A stretch of DNA of 62,172 nt. It comes from Prevotella illustrans. GTDB lineage: Bacteria; Bacteroidota; Bacteroidia; Bacteroidales; Bacteroidaceae. Below are positions 41,602-50,983 of the stretch, piece by piece; the first letter of the stretch is position 1; the number at the start of each line of letters is the position of its first letter. The position numbers and the translations under genes are program-made. Location of the stretch: positions 1-62,172 of the forward strand of contig NZ_JAERMS010000014.1 in NCBI RefSeq assembly GCF_017426725.1, written 5' to 3'. Under the pieces are notes generated by a model. The model was not told the DNA's origin and did not search any database. It worked only from the letters and a program-made list of their open reading frames with translations.

Positions 41602-44124
41602 TTATGGGTCGAGCGTGAAGCGTACGAGCAGCCCTTTGTGGTCGGTGGGCCAAATGCCCGCAGGGGCCAGCTTCGGGTCGGCTGCGGCGTCCTTGATGGG
41701 CTTCAGCCGGCATACCGAAGCGTCAGGACCGAAGATTCGGATGTCGGTGGCGCGGAGTCTTTTGCCTTGGTAATACACGTAGTCGATGCGTTCGCGCTCG
41801 TCGGCCTTGGGCGCCCAAGTGAGCAGTTTGATATCGGCCAGCGGGTTGTAGCAGGGGTAGGTAAAGCCCGGATGGGTCACGGGGTTGGGATAAAGTTCCC
41901 GATAGGTGTCCTTGAAGCCGGCCTGTTCCATCATCTTCGATACCGTCCAGGGCACGACGAAGCCGTGATGGTCGTAGAGTTGAGCCGTGGCCTCGGTCCA
42001 GTCGAGATGGGACGGCTCGTTGAAATCGCCTCCGAAGATGACGGCTGTACCCTCGGCCAGGTCGTGACGGGCCTCGTTCAGAAATACTCTTATCTCATCG
42101 TCGCGCCAGGAAAGGTTGTTCATTTTGAGCAATTCGGCCACCGACGCCGGGCGAGCCGTTTCTTTCCAGTTGGTGCCGTCATAGCCTCTCACGTTATAGT
42201 ACGCGCAGTCCAGATAGTCCAGATGTCCCGTATAAACGGCGATGGAATGACCATTGGCATTTACTTTCAGCTTGTGGATGGTGCCATGGTCCTTGTTTAA
42301 GGGGAATACGACCACAGAATCGGCAATGGGGTAGCGGCTCAGTACCCCCGTGTCGTAGGAAAGGAACGAATGGTAGGTGACGCCCTTTCGTTGCAGGGCC
42401 TGCACGAGGCGGGCCGTGAAGTTGGTGTCGTGGTAGTTGCGCACTTCACTCAGCGTGACGAAATCGGGCTTCAGGCGAACCAGTTCATCCACGATGGCGT
42501 CGAAACCATCCTTGATCATTGTGCCCTCTTGCCATATATTCCATTGCAAAACCGTGAAGTTAAAAGGTTTGTGAGCCGTGTTGACATCGAAGACGGTATA
42601 GCCCTTTGCACGCATTTTCTCGGCCATGGTCACCACACGCTGCCTGAAATGCTCGTAAGAGGTGGTCGTGCCCCAGCCCCGTTCGGCAATGGCCATCAGG
42701 CGCGGATAGGTCATGTATTCGGCATAAGATTCCGTTCCCACGTATTCCGTCCACAGATTGCCCTGTATGCCGTCGATAAACGCGCTTCCCGCCGTGCCTC
42801 TTAAAACGGCCGGCATGGGGTCGTAGGCATAGACAGAGTCCAGCGGTGTGTAGCCGCCGATGGCCAAAGGCTGGGTTTGTGGGTCAGCTTGATACATGTC
42901 TAAATAGCACTTCTTCGATGGCGACATGATGGCATGATGGCCCATTTGGGCTGCTTTGATGCCTCCTTTTTCTCCTCTCCACGACACGATGGTGGCTCCG
43001 GGCGACACGCGGTTGCCGTCAAGTATCTCGTCCCAGCCCAACATGGTACGACCATGGCTGGTCAGGAAGCTGTCGATGCGGGTCATCAGATAACTCTGTA
43101 TCTGTATGGTGTCGGTCATGTGGTGGGCTTTGTAGAGGCCTATACACTTCGGACATTTCTTCCAGAAGCGCATGGTGGCTTCGTCGCCGCCCACGTGGAT
43201 GTACTTGGAAGGGAAGAGACGCATCACTTCCCGTAAGACGTCGGTCAGGAACGTAAAGGTCTTCGGGTTGCCGACACATAAGTCGAAGCCGTCGCCATGG
43301 CCCGTACACGACAGTTCGGGATAGGCGTGGAGCACCTCGTCGCTGTGGCCCGGCATTTCGATTTCGGGGATAACGGTGATGTATCGTTCCCGTGCGTAGG
43401 CCACGATATCCCTGATTTGTTCCTGCGAATAATAGCCGCCATAGGCGTCGGCGTCGTTCCGGCTGCGGAACCGACGGCCGTTGTCGATCCATTGGTCCCA
43501 ATCGGCGTGGCTGCGGAATGCCGTTTTCTGCGTCAGTTCGGGATATTTCTTGATTTCTATGCGCCACCCTCCGCCATCGGTCAGATGGAAATGAAAGCGG
43601 TCGAGCTTGAAGAAAGCCATGGCATCGAGCTGCTTTTTGATGAAGTCAACCGACCAGAAATGGCGTGAACAGTCGAGCATGAAGCCCCGATGGGCATACT
43701 TCGGTCGGTCGGTTATCGTGGTGCAGGGGATGCGGTTGCCCTCAATGAGCTGACTGAGAGTCTGCAATCCATAGAAGATACCCATGCCGCCGGGAGCTTC
43801 TACGCGGATGGTGTCCCGGCCGACACGCAGCCTATAGCCTTGCAGAGAGGCGTCGTTCCAGGCATCGTTCGATTTACCGTCGGCCGTCAGCACGACGACG
43901 AGTTTGCGCGGGTGGTGGGGTGCCTGCCGGAAAAGGGCCCGGGCAACCGACGTGAGCCTGCTTTTCTCGCTTTTAGGAAGACGTGCGATGATTTTGATAT
44001 TGGACGTAAGGTTTGCATAGCCCGTGTGAGTTTCCCGGTGGGAAGGTTGCGGAATGAGCGTCTGCGCGTGACCGTACAGGCCCGTGAGGGTGATAAGACA
44101 GCAGACAAGATGGCTCTTGAACAT
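41602..44124 (-). CDS. Secreted fusion: GH20 beta-N-acetylhexosaminidase plus endonuclease/exonuclease/phosphatase (EEP) domain (locus 3)
   Basis: 840 residues. Sec signal (ending LYGHAQ). Residues of about 25-145 are the GH20b N-terminal domain; about 145-515 form the GH20 barrel, with RGFMLDCSRHF and the catalytic Asp-Glu pair in HVGGDEA near residue 313, so terminal GlcNAc/GalNAc release is expected. Residues of about 522-838 are an EEP metal-dependent phosphodiesterase fold: LQWNIW, LSEVRN (metal Glu), GHLDY, GGDFNEPSHLDW and the closing WPTDHKGL with the catalytic His. GH20 proteins normally end after the barrel or carry binding modules, so this pairing is unusual. Last gene of locus 3, 31 bases after the FAD enzyme. 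Confidence 0.9.
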   Translation of the reverse strand: MFKSHLVCCLITLTGLYGHAQTLIPQPSHRETHTGYANLTSNIKIIARLPKSEKSRLTSVARALFRQAPHHPRKLVVVLTADGKSNDAWNDASLQGYRLRVGRDTIRVEAPGGMGIFYGLQTLSQLIEGNRIPCTTITDRPKYAHRGFMLDCSRHFWSVDFIKKQLDAMAFFKLDRFHFHLTDGGGWRIEIKKYPELTQKTAFRSHADWDQWIDNGRRFRSRNDADAYGGYYSQEQIRDIVAYARERYITVIPEIEMPGHSDEVLHAYPELSCTGHGDGFDLCVGNPKTFTFLTDVLREVMRLFPSKYIHVGGDEATMRFWKKCPKCIGLYKAHHMTDTIQIQSYLMTRIDSFLTSHGRTMLGWDEILDGNRVSPGATIVSWRGEKGGIKAAQMGHHAIMSPSKKCYLDMYQADPQTQPLAIGGYTPLDSVYAYDPMPAVLRGTAGSAFIDGIQGNLWTEYVGTESYAEYMTYPRLMAIAERGWGTTTSYEHFRQRVVTMAEKMRAKGYTVFDVNTAHKPFNFTVLQWNIWQEGTMIKDGFDAIVDELVRLKPDFVTLSEVRNYHDTNFTARLVQALQRKGVTYHSFLSYDTGVLSRYPIADSVVVFPLNKDHGTIHKLKVNANGHSIAVYTGHLDYLDCAYYNVRGYDGTNWKETARPASVAELLKMNNLSWRDDEIRVFLNEARHDLAEGTAVIFGGDFNEPSHLDWTEATAQLYDHHGFVVPWTVSKMMEQAGFKDTYRELYPNPVTHPGFTYPCYNPLADIKLLTWAPKADERERIDYVYYQGKRLRATDIRIFGPDASVCRLKPIKDAAADPKLAPAGIWPTDHKGLLVRFTLDP

Positions 44125-44155
44125 ATAGGATATGGATATTTTGTGAATTGAAAAG

Positions 44156-45994
44156 TTATTGCTTGTTGGTTTTGCTCCATGAATTCCAGGCGTTGTAGCC
44201 TTGGTTGAATACGGCGTCGGGACGCCCGGCGCCTTTCGACATCAACGCTTTCAGGTCGGACAAATGATACCAATAGACGCCTCGGGGCAGCGTGTGGTGC
44301 TTCCGACAGAGGTAGGCCGCCATGCCGATTACCTCACCTTCCATGCCGCAAGTGCGCATGACGCGGGTTGTTCCCAATGCTACATGGGTGACGCTGATGT
44401 TGCGTCCCGCCATGAAAAGGTTGTCTATATTGCGCGAATACAGGCAACGATAGGGCACGTCGTAGGGTTGACTGAGCACCTGGTGGTGGGTGTCGGCCTT
44501 GAAAGCGCGGCCGGGAAACTGCCGTTGGTTTACGGAGTCGGGATAATGCAGGTCTATGCTCCAGGTCGTGGCGAAGGAAGCGTCCTCGTGACGCACGTTT
44601 TTCATGATGTCTTCTTCGGATAGGATGTAGTCGCCGAGCAGTCTTCGCGACTCTCGTTTGCCACTGATATAGCTTACCCAGCCCAGTTTTCGGTTGCGAT
44701 ATTCAGCTTTTCGGGCAGAATGATTCTTGAGCCAGCTCCACGTACAGTATACTGCCATGAGCCCATAGTCGCGTATTTGTTCGGCTTCGGTAATCTGGTT
44801 GCGATCCATTCCGGTTTCCCAAGTCCATTCGCCTCGTGTGACGAAGTCGCAATTCTTATCGTTCAGCGCGATGCCATCATCGAACAAAGGAAAGTTCTCT
44901 TTGCCTTTGACGGAATACCATTGTATAGAAGCCCCCATCGTCATCGTGTCTGCCTGTTCGGGCGCGTGTTCTTCGTGGAACTCTGCTTTGCTTTCGCGCC
45001 CCATCCGATAGTCGGCCCCGGCCAGATAGCCTATTGTTCCATCGCCTGTACAGTCGGCGAAGAGTGGTGCTTTGAGAATGATTTGACGGCCGTTTTCTAT
45101 ATGTTGTACGGCTATTTCCGTAATTTTACGATTTAATTTCTTAACGGCTACTGCATGATAGTTGGATAATAGTGTGATGTTAGGCTCATTGACGAGAAAC
45201 GAGTCTTTCTTTCCATCTTCATAATAATGGGCCGGTTGGGCATTGCCTTCGCGCGAAGGGCCAAATTCACATATCATTTTGCCTAACTTAGGATAGCGTC
45301 CCACCTCAATGTCTCCGCCCAAGTGCACGCGGATGTCGGAACTATTGCAGCCTCCCCATACGGGGCGGTTATTGACCAAAGCTACTTTTAATCCCAGACG
45401 GGCGGCTGAAGCAGCGGAGCACATGCCGGCAATACCGCCGCCGATGACTACAAAATCAAAGTTCTGGGTAGTGGTATGAATAGGGTTAAGCGAAGCTCTC
45501 CAAGTTGTATTGGCATCTTTCGGAGGGATGAAATCTTTACGGCTGGTTAGAAAAATGGCATCACATCTGCCATCGAAACCTTGTAAATCGCGGAGCGCAA
45601 GGCGATGGCTTCCGGCCTTTAGCTTCTTTTGGCCCACGCGTTGCCATTCCCATGCCTGCCCGTCATGGCCTGCCGTGCCGATGACATGGCCGTTCAGCAC
45701 GACGGCAAAGCCTCCGGGACCTTTGCCCGAAACCCATGGCGCAGTCCAATTATACGTGCGTACATATATATAATAGGTGTCGGTTGTCTGCAAATGAAAA
45801 GTCGTGGCAGCATCCTTGACAGGTTTTCCCATGCCGTGTGCCAGCAGATAAGGCGATCCCATGAGGTCCATAAACTGCTGATCTACCTGCCATCCGCCTT
45901 TATCTTTAAAACTTTCGGCTTCAATAAGAATATCGGTAGCATGTAGATGGGTGGTTATACCCAACAGAAAGAGTAGCAGGTATAAATGTTTCAT
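44156..45994 (-). CDS. Secreted FAD-dependent oxidoreductase with N-terminal CBM-like domain (locus 3)
   Basis: 612 residues; Sec signal (ending HLHATD). Residues 22-155 look like a carbohydrate-binding beta sandwich (ILIEAESFKDKGGW opening, YYIYVRTYNWTAPW, HRLALRDLQGF). From about 178 a FAD_oxidored-type Rossmann fold begins with VVIGGGIAGMCSA (GGGIAG near 183), followed by WGGCNSSDIRVHLGG; LFADCTGDGTIGYLAG and the C-terminal NLFMAGRNIS FAD segment complete it. Flavin enzymes with a Sec signal must be loaded with FAD in the periplasm. Between susD (80 bases) and the GH20-EEP gene (31 bases), so it probably oxidises a sugar of the imported glycan; the reaction is unknown. Confidence 0.87.
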   Translation of the reverse strand: MKHLYLLLFLLGITTHLHATDILIEAESFKDKGGWQVDQQFMDLMGSPYLLAHGMGKPVKDAATTFHLQTTDTYYIYVRTYNWTAPWVSGKGPGGFAVVLNGHVIGTAGHDGQAWEWQRVGQKKLKAGSHRLALRDLQGFDGRCDAIFLTSRKDFIPPKDANTTWRASLNPIHTTTQNFDFVVIGGGIAGMCSAASAARLGLKVALVNNRPVWGGCNSSDIRVHLGGDIEVGRYPKLGKMICEFGPSREGNAQPAHYYEDGKKDSFLVNEPNITLLSNYHAVAVKKLNRKITEIAVQHIENGRQIILKAPLFADCTGDGTIGYLAGADYRMGRESKAEFHEEHAPEQADTMTMGASIQWYSVKGKENFPLFDDGIALNDKNCDFVTRGEWTWETGMDRNQITEAEQIRDYGLMAVYCTWSWLKNHSARKAEYRNRKLGWVSYISGKRESRRLLGDYILSEEDIMKNVRHEDASFATTWSIDLHYPDSVNQRQFPGRAFKADTHHQVLSQPYDVPYRCLYSRNIDNLFMAGRNISVTHVALGTTRVMRTCGMEGEVIGMAAYLCRKHHTLPRGVYWYHLSDLKALMSKGAGRPDAVFNQGYNAWNSWSKTNKQ

Positions 45995-46074
45995 TAGAAT
46001 ATTTGATGTAAAAAGAGGGTAGGCTTCCCGTCTTCAGGTTGCGGAAGCCTACCCAAGAATGTATATTTGATTTA

Positions 46075-47658
46075 CTAACGCTTCAGATTGCGGTTCAATT
46101 CAGCGTCAAATGCGGGATAGGGAAGATAGATACTCTTCTCTCCCTGCCATTTTACGTTAGCGGGAACAAGCACAGTTTCCTTCACCAAAACACCCGGAGC
46201 AACTTCGATAGGCTCATTCTTTACACGGTCGTTGAAGGTTTGTTCCAACCTGTTGAGGCGCATAAGGTCGTCACGTCGGGTTACTAACGCGTTCCAATAG
46301 CCTGCCACTTCCCAACCATGTTCCTTGAAACAGGCCTCGGCAAAGGCTTCGCCGCTGAGTCCGGAAGTAAGATTGGGGAGGCCCGCACGGTTTCTTACCT
46401 TATTGATACACTCATAGGCCAGCGTGTTTGGTGTGCCCTCTGCACGAGCTTGTGCCTCGGCATACCATAATAATACCTCTGAATAGCGGATAAGACGGTG
46501 GCGATGACCATTCGTTGATGTATAAGAAGCGGGCTTGGTGTAGTCATAATCAACATCTCCCTTGCCCATAGTAAAGAGGCTAAACATAGGATGGCATTCT
46601 TCGGTTTGCCACCAGTCGATGAGTTCTGTTTCGTCCTTGCGCCCGTTGTTCTTCAATATTTTGGGATTATAAGTGGCATCTTTGCGTGGGCCGGCGGGGA
46701 AATCTTTCCAGAACTTAATGGTTCCCCAACCGTCTCCCCAGCCTCCGAGTGATTCAAAGAGGTTACTCTTAGACATTTCTGAGTCTTCATCCCAAGTGAA
46801 AGAGCCTGAAAAACTGATTCCAACAACGGTCTCGTTGGTATTGTTATGGCTGACGGAGTAAACGTGTTTGTACTCTGGTTCAAGGATATATTCGTACTTC
46901 CCGCTCTTCACACCTTCGATAACATCCTTTGCCATGGCTGCGGCTTCCTTGTAATAGGCTGTTTTGTTGAGGGGCCAACCTGCCATTGCCATGTATACGG
47001 AGGCCAAAGTTGCTTCGGCGGCCTGCTTTGTTATGTAGATATTAGTGTTGTTGATATGACGTGGCGCCTTGCTATAGCTGGTCGGAAGAATGTTTACGCA
47101 GTCTTTCAAGTCGCTTACAATCTGCGTATAAACCTCTTCTACAGTGGCCAACGGGCGGCTGTAATCAACGTCTCCTTTCAATGTCAAGGGGATTGGACCG
47201 AACCTTCTGACCAAATAAAAGTAGTTGAGCGCACGCCAGAACTTGGCCTGTCCCATAGCGATATTGATTTCTTCTGGAGTCGTCGGACACTTTTCTGCGT
47301 TGTTGATAATGCCGTTTGCGGCTTTGATTACCTTATAAGAGGTTTCCCAAAGCCATTTAGCACCCTTGTTGCCGTCGCTCGGATGGAACGCGTCGACGTC
47401 GGCAAGATCCTGCTTGTTACTGCCTGGATTGGTCGTAATGTCGTCACCTTGCCAGGCAGCCATCATTGGATTGGTATTGGTTTGCATGTCGCAGACCTTG
47501 CGATAGAGGGCATAGGTGCCCATGTTTAGTTCATCTTGAGTTGAAAAGAAGGTCTCGGGCGTCAGTTTTCCTTTGGGATCTTCGTTAAGCGCATCGCTGC
47601 ATGAGGTGGCCAAGGCTGCCATAGCTAACGCGCTATATAATATATATCTAAGTTTCAT
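46075..47658 (-). CDS. SusD/RagB-family lipoprotein (locus 3)
   Basis: 527 residues; SPII signal with lipobox LATSC, then SDALNEDPKGKLTPETFFST, the standard SusD opening. SusD helices include FWRALNYFYLVRRFGPIPLTL near residue 140, and the C-terminal third carries RYSEVLLWYAEAQARAEG and YWNALVTRRDDLMRLNR. 20 bases after susC and 80 before the FAD oxidoreductase. Expected to bind the glycan for the SusC channel. Confidence 0.94.
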   Translation of the reverse strand: MKLRYILYSALAMAALATSCSDALNEDPKGKLTPETFFSTQDELNMGTYALYRKVCDMQTNTNPMMAAWQGDDITTNPGSNKQDLADVDAFHPSDGNKGAKWLWETSYKVIKAANGIINNAEKCPTTPEEINIAMGQAKFWRALNYFYLVRRFGPIPLTLKGDVDYSRPLATVEEVYTQIVSDLKDCVNILPTSYSKAPRHINNTNIYITKQAAEATLASVYMAMAGWPLNKTAYYKEAAAMAKDVIEGVKSGKYEYILEPEYKHVYSVSHNNTNETVVGISFSGSFTWDEDSEMSKSNLFESLGGWGDGWGTIKFWKDFPAGPRKDATYNPKILKNNGRKDETELIDWWQTEECHPMFSLFTMGKGDVDYDYTKPASYTSTNGHRHRLIRYSEVLLWYAEAQARAEGTPNTLAYECINKVRNRAGLPNLTSGLSGEAFAEACFKEHGWEVAGYWNALVTRRDDLMRLNRLEQTFNDRVKNEPIEVAPGVLVKETVLVPANVKWQGEKSIYLPYPAFDAELNRNLKR

Positions 47659-47678
47659 AGTTGTATAAGATTAAATGA

Positions 47679-50600
47679 TTAGAAGTTCATTTTCACGCCG
47701 ACGGTGAATGTGCGGGAGAGCGGATAGGCACCCATGTCGATACCATCGTTGATATCTACACTACCCAACGAGGTGTCCATGAACGACAAACCTGCTGGGT
47801 CCATGCCTTTATAGCCTGTAATGGTGAACAGATTTTGGCAACTGAGAGAGATGCGAAGGTCAGCAAACTTAGTGACTTTCTTAGAGAGATTATAAGCCAA
47901 CGTAAGATTGTCGAGGCGCAGATAGTCAGCGTCTTCAAGCCATTTGGTAGATGCGGCCTGATAGTTGTTGCCCGTTACGTTCAAGGCAGGGTAGCGAGGA
48001 TTGTCTGATTTGCCGAAGGAGTTATAATAAGCTTCCTTTAATGTAACGAAGGTTGACTTACCATTCATTGACGCTGCCGAGTATCTCATCAGGTTCAAAC
48101 GCTGTGCTCCGAAAGCTCCCGTAAAGAAAACGTTAAGTTCCCAGTTTTTATACGTGAAGTGATTGTTCCATCCCAACGTGAAATCAGGGTTGGCATTTCC
48201 GATGATAGAGCGATCGCCTGCCGATACGGTGCCACTGTTATCGAGGTCGGCGTAGGTGTCATGTCCGTCTTTATCTAAGCCTGTCCATTGGTAAAGATAG
48301 AAAGAACCGATGGGTTTGCCCTCCACGATGCGAGTGACAGCGTCGGTAAGACCCGTTGCGGGAGTATATCCGGTGACGTAGGGAATGTTGTCTAACGATG
48401 TAACCTTGTTCTTCAGATACGTTCCGGTCAGAGTACTCGACCAATTGAAGTAGCCCTTATTGAGGATATTTGCGTCGATAGAGAAGTCAAGACCTTGGTT
48501 GGTAACTTCAGCCGCGTTGACCCAATAAGTGCCGCCACCATCGTAGTTGGGCATTGCTTTCTTGAGGAGGCCATCTTTGGTGAGCTTCTTGAAGAAATCG
48601 AACGAGAAGCGAAGACTTCTGTTGAGTACGGCAAAGTCAAGGCCGATGTTGTACTGATGCGTCTTCTCCCACGTTAGATTAGGTGTTGCTACACTCGTGC
48701 CGGCCCAGAAACCTGTGTATTTAGAGTTGCCACCAAAAGCGTAACCGGTCTGTTGCATCAGCCCAAGTGTTTCATAAGGGTCGATGGCTTGACTGCCGAC
48801 AAGACCATAGCTCAGTCTTATCTTTGCGTCTTGAATCATGTTTTGATGTTTCATGAACTCTTCATTGCCCAACGACCAAGCCACGGCAAGTGACGGGAAA
48901 TAGCCCCATTTGTCGTTGAAGAATTTGGAAGAACCATCGGCACGGAAAGTTCCGGTAACGAGATAGCGGTCGGCGTAGTTGTACATGACACGGCCAACCC
49001 ATGACAATAGTGTCCAGGCAGAGTAGCCGTTGTTTTCCTTGCGGCTGCTGGCCAACCCTACATTCCACCATTTAACGCTCTCGGTGAGTAGGTGGTCGCC
49101 CGACAAATACATGTGGCGATATTTTGATCGGGTAGCTTCGAATACGCCGGTAGCGGTCAATGCGTGTAGTCCCCAATTGCCGTTGTAGGTTAGATTGTTA
49201 GTTGTCTGTAGCGTCATGCGCTGGGCGTCACGGTTTGACATGCCGTTAGAGTCGGCCACTTTCTTGGAAGTGAAGTAGTAGTTTTTCACATCCGCGTAGT
49301 CCACACCATTGGTCGTGGTGAATGTTAAGCCCGGCATGATGTTGAATCTTAGGTCGATATGGCCTGTGAAGAGAGCCTGACGGGTTTGTCCTTCATTCTC
49401 TTTCATCATGCCAACGGGGTTGTCTGACGTGAGCGCGCAGTAGAAGTCGCGCTTTGTATAGTTGCCCTGAGCGTCATAGATGTCGGAAACAGGCGAGAAG
49501 TTCAACATATTCCACAACACGTTGTTGGTGGAAGCACTGAAGTTAAAGTTCTTTGTCTTCGTGTGGGAAGCATTGATGTCAGCGTTGATGTTCAGCCATT
49601 TGGTGATGTCGGACGAGAGATTGACACGGGCCTGATAGCGTTCGTTCTTCGTTTGGATGACGATGCCCGTCTGTCCCATGTAGTTGCCCGATATATAATA
49701 TTGGTTTGTGGTGTTGCCACTGCTGAGTGCGATCTTATAGTCCTGTGTTATGCCGGTTTGAAACATGGCGTCCTGCCAGTCCGTACCTTTCGTTCCGTTC
49801 TTAAAGGCCTTCAGACTTTCATCATTGAAGGTATTGGCATGTACCTCATTATAGGCTGTAGCAAACTCGTAGGGTGACAGTGTGTCGTAGCGTTTGGCTA
49901 CATTGCTTACGCCCACTTGGGCATCGAAGCTGACTTTGGTTTGACCTTCACGGCCATTCTTTGTGGTAATGAGTACCACACCATTGGAACCGCGCGAACC
50001 ATAGATGGCTGTGGCCGAAGCATCTTTGAGTATCTGTACCGACTGCACATCTTCAGGGTTAATACCTTGTAAACCACTTTCGCGGGCAATACCGTCGATG
50101 ACATAGAGCGGGTCGTTGCTGCGGTTGACCGAGCCTGCGCCACGCACACGAATCTTCATCGTACCGCCGGGTACACCGCTGTTAGCAACCTGTACGCCCG
50201 AAATACGACCTTGGAAGGCATCAGAAATCTGTGTGATGGGTTGGTCGCTAAACTTTTTGCTATCCAAAACGCCTACAGAACCTGCCAAGTCAGCTTTTTT
50301 CACCGTACCATAGCCAATCACAATGACTTGATCGAGTGTTTCGGCATTTTCACTGAGGGCTACGTTGCAGTTGCCACCATCAGCTCTTACTTCCTTAGGG
50401 CTGAATCCTATATAGGAGAACTCCAGAATATCGCCGCGTTGGGCATTGATGGTGTAATTGCCGTTTGCGTCGGTGACGGTAGCTTGGCTCGTGCCTTTCA
50501 CTTTGATAGTGACGCCCACGAGCGGTTCTCCCTTTGGGTCGAGCACCTGTCCTTTGACTTTTTGCTGTGTACCGGCTTGTTGTGAAGCTTGGCTTCTAGC

Positions 50601-50936
50601 CTCTTTGGGTGTGATAATGATGTGACGTCCCGACAGACTATATTCCAAATTAGTGCCTTTGAGCATTTGTTGGAGTAAGGAAGAGAGGTTTTCCGACTTC
50701 GAGTCGGTTTTGATCTGACGGCTCAGATTGAGCGTGTTCTGTTTGTAATCGATGGACAATGAGGTCTGCTGTTCGATGGCCTTGATAAGCGATTGCACGC
50801 TGTTGGTGGTCTTTTGCAGGTTAACAATTTGGTTCTGGCCTACCACGTGGGTGGAAAACGCGAGGCACAGACCGAGAAGGGCTAAATGCCGCTTCTGTCG
50901 GTATGCCCTTAGATAATGGTTGAATTTAAGAGTCAT
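47679..50936 (-). CDS. SusC/RagA-family TonB-linked channel with STN signalling domain (locus 3)
   Basis: 1085 residues. After the signal peptide an STN (secretin/TonB short N-terminal) domain spans about 33-112 (SVQSLIKAIEQQTSLSIDYK, NLEYSLSGRHIIITP). The carboxypeptidase-regulatory-like domain follows (about 125-200), then DQVIVIGYGTVKKADLAGSV, a plug with ILKDASATAIYGSRGSNGVV, and a barrel ending GVKMNF. The STN domain is the part that contacts a FecR anti-sigma factor when ligand is bound, which fits the FecR and sigma genes directly upstream. Confidence 0.95.
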   Translation of the reverse strand: MTLKFNHYLRAYRQKRHLALLGLCLAFSTHVVGQNQIVNLQKTTNSVQSLIKAIEQQTSLSIDYKQNTLNLSRQIKTDSKSENLSSLLQQMLKGTNLEYSLSGRHIIITPKEARSQASQQAGTQQKVKGQVLDPKGEPLVGVTIKVKGTSQATVTDANGNYTINAQRGDILEFSYIGFSPKEVRADGGNCNVALSENAETLDQVIVIGYGTVKKADLAGSVGVLDSKKFSDQPITQISDAFQGRISGVQVANSGVPGGTMKIRVRGAGSVNRSNDPLYVIDGIARESGLQGINPEDVQSVQILKDASATAIYGSRGSNGVVLITTKNGREGQTKVSFDAQVGVSNVAKRYDTLSPYEFATAYNEVHANTFNDESLKAFKNGTKGTDWQDAMFQTGITQDYKIALSSGNTTNQYYISGNYMGQTGIVIQTKNERYQARVNLSSDITKWLNINADINASHTKTKNFNFSASTNNVLWNMLNFSPVSDIYDAQGNYTKRDFYCALTSDNPVGMMKENEGQTRQALFTGHIDLRFNIMPGLTFTTTNGVDYADVKNYYFTSKKVADSNGMSNRDAQRMTLQTTNNLTYNGNWGLHALTATGVFEATRSKYRHMYLSGDHLLTESVKWWNVGLASSRKENNGYSAWTLLSWVGRVMYNYADRYLVTGTFRADGSSKFFNDKWGYFPSLAVAWSLGNEEFMKHQNMIQDAKIRLSYGLVGSQAIDPYETLGLMQQTGYAFGGNSKYTGFWAGTSVATPNLTWEKTHQYNIGLDFAVLNRSLRFSFDFFKKLTKDGLLKKAMPNYDGGGTYWVNAAEVTNQGLDFSIDANILNKGYFNWSSTLTGTYLKNKVTSLDNIPYVTGYTPATGLTDAVTRIVEGKPIGSFYLYQWTGLDKDGHDTYADLDNSGTVSAGDRSIIGNANPDFTLGWNNHFTYKNWELNVFFTGAFGAQRLNLMRYSAASMNGKSTFVTLKEAYYNSFGKSDNPRYPALNVTGNNYQAASTKWLEDADYLRLDNLTLAYNLSKKVTKFADLRISLSCQNLFTITGYKGMDPAGLSFMDTSLGSVDINDGIDMGAYPLSRTFTVGVKMNF

Positions 50937-50983
50937 AAGTTTTAGAATTAAAGTATTTGATAGTAATGTTTTTGGAATTAGGT

